Assembly: GCA_029266835.1 (NCBI GenBank)
Contig: JAQSWD010000011.1
Coordinates: forward strand, 1 to 57,049
Reading direction: 5' to 3'
Length of the DNA: 57,049 bases
DNA from: Steroidobacteraceae bacterium
Lineage (GTDB): Bacteria > Pseudomonadota > Gammaproteobacteria > Steroidobacterales > Steroidobacteraceae
The stretch's first letter is position 1, and every line of letters begins with the position of its first letter. The notes below the pieces were generated by a model. It made no database searches. It saw only the letters and a list, made by a program, of their open reading frames with translations, and had not been told where the DNA came from. The translations under genes and the position numbers were made by a program. This document shows, one piece after another, positions 56,147-57,049 of the stretch.

Positions 56147-56174
56147 GGCGGGCCGAAAGGCCCGCCTTTTTTTT
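56147..56174 (+). terminator. Rho-independent terminator after rtcB
   Basis: An 8-bp stem GGCGGGCC / GGCCCGCC with GAAA loop and eight T ends the slipin-rtcB transcript; the same T-run lies at the 3' end of the convergent ferritin-like gene. Confidence 0.93.
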
Positions 56175-56175
56175 G

Positions 56176-56931
56176 TCAGCCACTCAGGTGGTTGGCGGAG
56201 TCCCTCGCGCGCGGGCGATAAACACCGACACGCATGACCATGCGGTAGGTAGCCCGGCAGTCGCGCACGAACGACCACAAGTCGTAGCCCGCCTGTCTGA
56301 GCACCGGGCGATGGTCGTGGAAGACAGCCAACGCCGAGACGGTTACGAGCGTGCGATGCATGAACTCCACGAGTCGGCGGAGCATCGGGTTGCGATCGCC
56401 GCGCAGCGTCATGAGGAGCTGCGTCTCATATCGCAGGTGCAACGATTCGTCAGCGCACATGGCACGGCAGATGGTCTTCAGGCAACGTGAACCGGTGGCC
56501 CGCGCCAGCGCGCGGTAGTAGACGAAACCGATCATCTCGGCGGTGACCAGCACGGTGACGGCCGCTTCGAATCCCGCAAGCTTGCGTAACACGCGGAAAA
56601 CGGAATCCGTCCAGCTGCGGCTCTTGAGCGGTATGCCGTTGGCCAGCATGTACGATTTGAGCTGCGCGGCATGGTGCTGTTCCTCTTTTATGAACAGCGC
56701 GGTGACGGCTGGCAATTCGGGCAGGTCGTGGTCCGCGGCGAACTTCTCCGCGAATCTCAGCAGTGTGCGCCCTTCGGATTGCTCGCCCAGCTGAAACGTG
56801 GCGATGGAGGCCGCGATGCGCCGATGTTCCTCATCGGTCAGCCAGTCGTCCCGCTCGGGGCGATGGAAGCCCAAATTACCTGCGCGCGCGGAGAAGATCT
56901 GCAGCCAGTAGTTCCAATCGAACATGTGCAC
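56176..56931 (-). CDS. Ferritin-like diiron protein
   Basis: A 251-residue helical protein with ferritin-type diiron ligands: GEQSEGR (first glutamate), LFIKEEQHHAAQL (the EEQHH pair), LVTAEMIGFVYY and CADESLHLRYE (fourth-helix ExxH-like). The ligand pattern E, ExxH, E, DExxH is the set used by ferritin-like oxygenases and oxidases, so a role in oxidative-damage defence or substrate hydroxylation is possible. The start at 56931 opens MHMFDWNYWLQIF; no good alternative. It converges on rtcB. The last 118 bases of the window hold nothing I can name. Confidence 0.78.
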   Translation of the reverse strand: MHMFDWNYWLQIFSARAGNLGFHRPERDDWLTDEEHRRIAASIATFQLGEQSEGRTLLRFAEKFAADHDLPELPAVTALFIKEEQHHAAQLKSYMLANGIPLKSRSWTDSVFRVLRKLAGFEAAVTVLVTAEMIGFVYYRALARATGSRCLKTICRAMCADESLHLRYETQLLMTLRGDRNPMLRRLVEFMHRTLVTVSALAVFHDHRPVLRQAGYDLWSFVRDCRATYRMVMRVGVYRPRARDSANHLSG

Positions 56932-57049
56932 CTCCGGAGCCAGTGTGCGCAGGGACTGGCTGGCGATGGTGATTTCTCCGGACGCAAATCGGGCGAATAG
57001 TGGCGATGAGGTTTGCTCGCGAACGCGTGCATGCCCACTGGCCGATCAG

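Overview
The window is high-GC proteobacterial DNA. The set yggT-proC-yggS next to pilT-pilU, with ppnN, htpG, recQ and an MltD-type transglycosylase, fits a gammaproteobacterium. An environmental, Xanthomonadales- or Steroidobacter-like organism is my inference: a large secreted glycoside hydrolase, IorAB-type molybdenum hydroxylase subunits and several TIR/CHAT proteins suggest a free-living lineage. I see no rRNA, CRISPR array, transposase or integrase.

Layout. 1-2.6 kb: a small membrane protein, a truncated DUF4282 remnant and recQ. 2.9-9.8 kb: a secreted multidomain GH30-like hydrolase, a sugar-binding lipoprotein, a DUF885-type protein and a DUF1993 protein. 9.8-16.4 kb: an SDR with a zinc-finger N-terminus, a CAP-domain protein, a zinc-ribbon membrane protein followed by a TIR-zinc-ribbon protein, a beta-hydroxyacid dehydrogenase and a TlpA-like thioredoxin. 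16.5-24.7 kb is an accessory, conflict-like island: a decayed TIR-TM-formylglycine-generating-enzyme gene, an unknown 253-aa protein, an M15 peptidase with a histone-like tail, a tandem PGAP1/LCAT-type hydrolase and an overlapping CHAT-TPR protease gene. 24.8-29.9 kb: two HDOD paralogues flank iorA-iorB homologues. 30-41 kb: GFA, GNAT and beta-repeat proteins, a LysM transglycosylase, an L,D-transpeptidase, PpnN, an orphan ParA and HtpG. 40.8-45.7 kb: a membrane/TPR/AAA+ run coupled to htpG, then FKBP, an amidohydrolase and an alpha/beta hydrolase in overlapping frames. 45.9-52.9 kb: an HU-like protein, yggT-proC-yggS, three tandem PilT-family ATPases and a porin.

The most striking locus is 52.9-56.2 kb. 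A short transcription unit (consensus sigma-70 promoter, almost leaderless small ORF, strong terminator) precedes a sigma-54-like -24/-12 element, a class-I tRNA-like gene with an anomalous UGA anticodon loop and imperfect acceptor stem, about 290 nt of strongly foldable non-coding RNA that includes two mutually exclusive helices, a slipin gene and rtcB. I read this as an RNA-damage sensing and repair locus in which the tRNA-like and structured RNA are the candidate new parts. Its promoter class and regulator are inference; no rtcR-like regulator lies inside the window.
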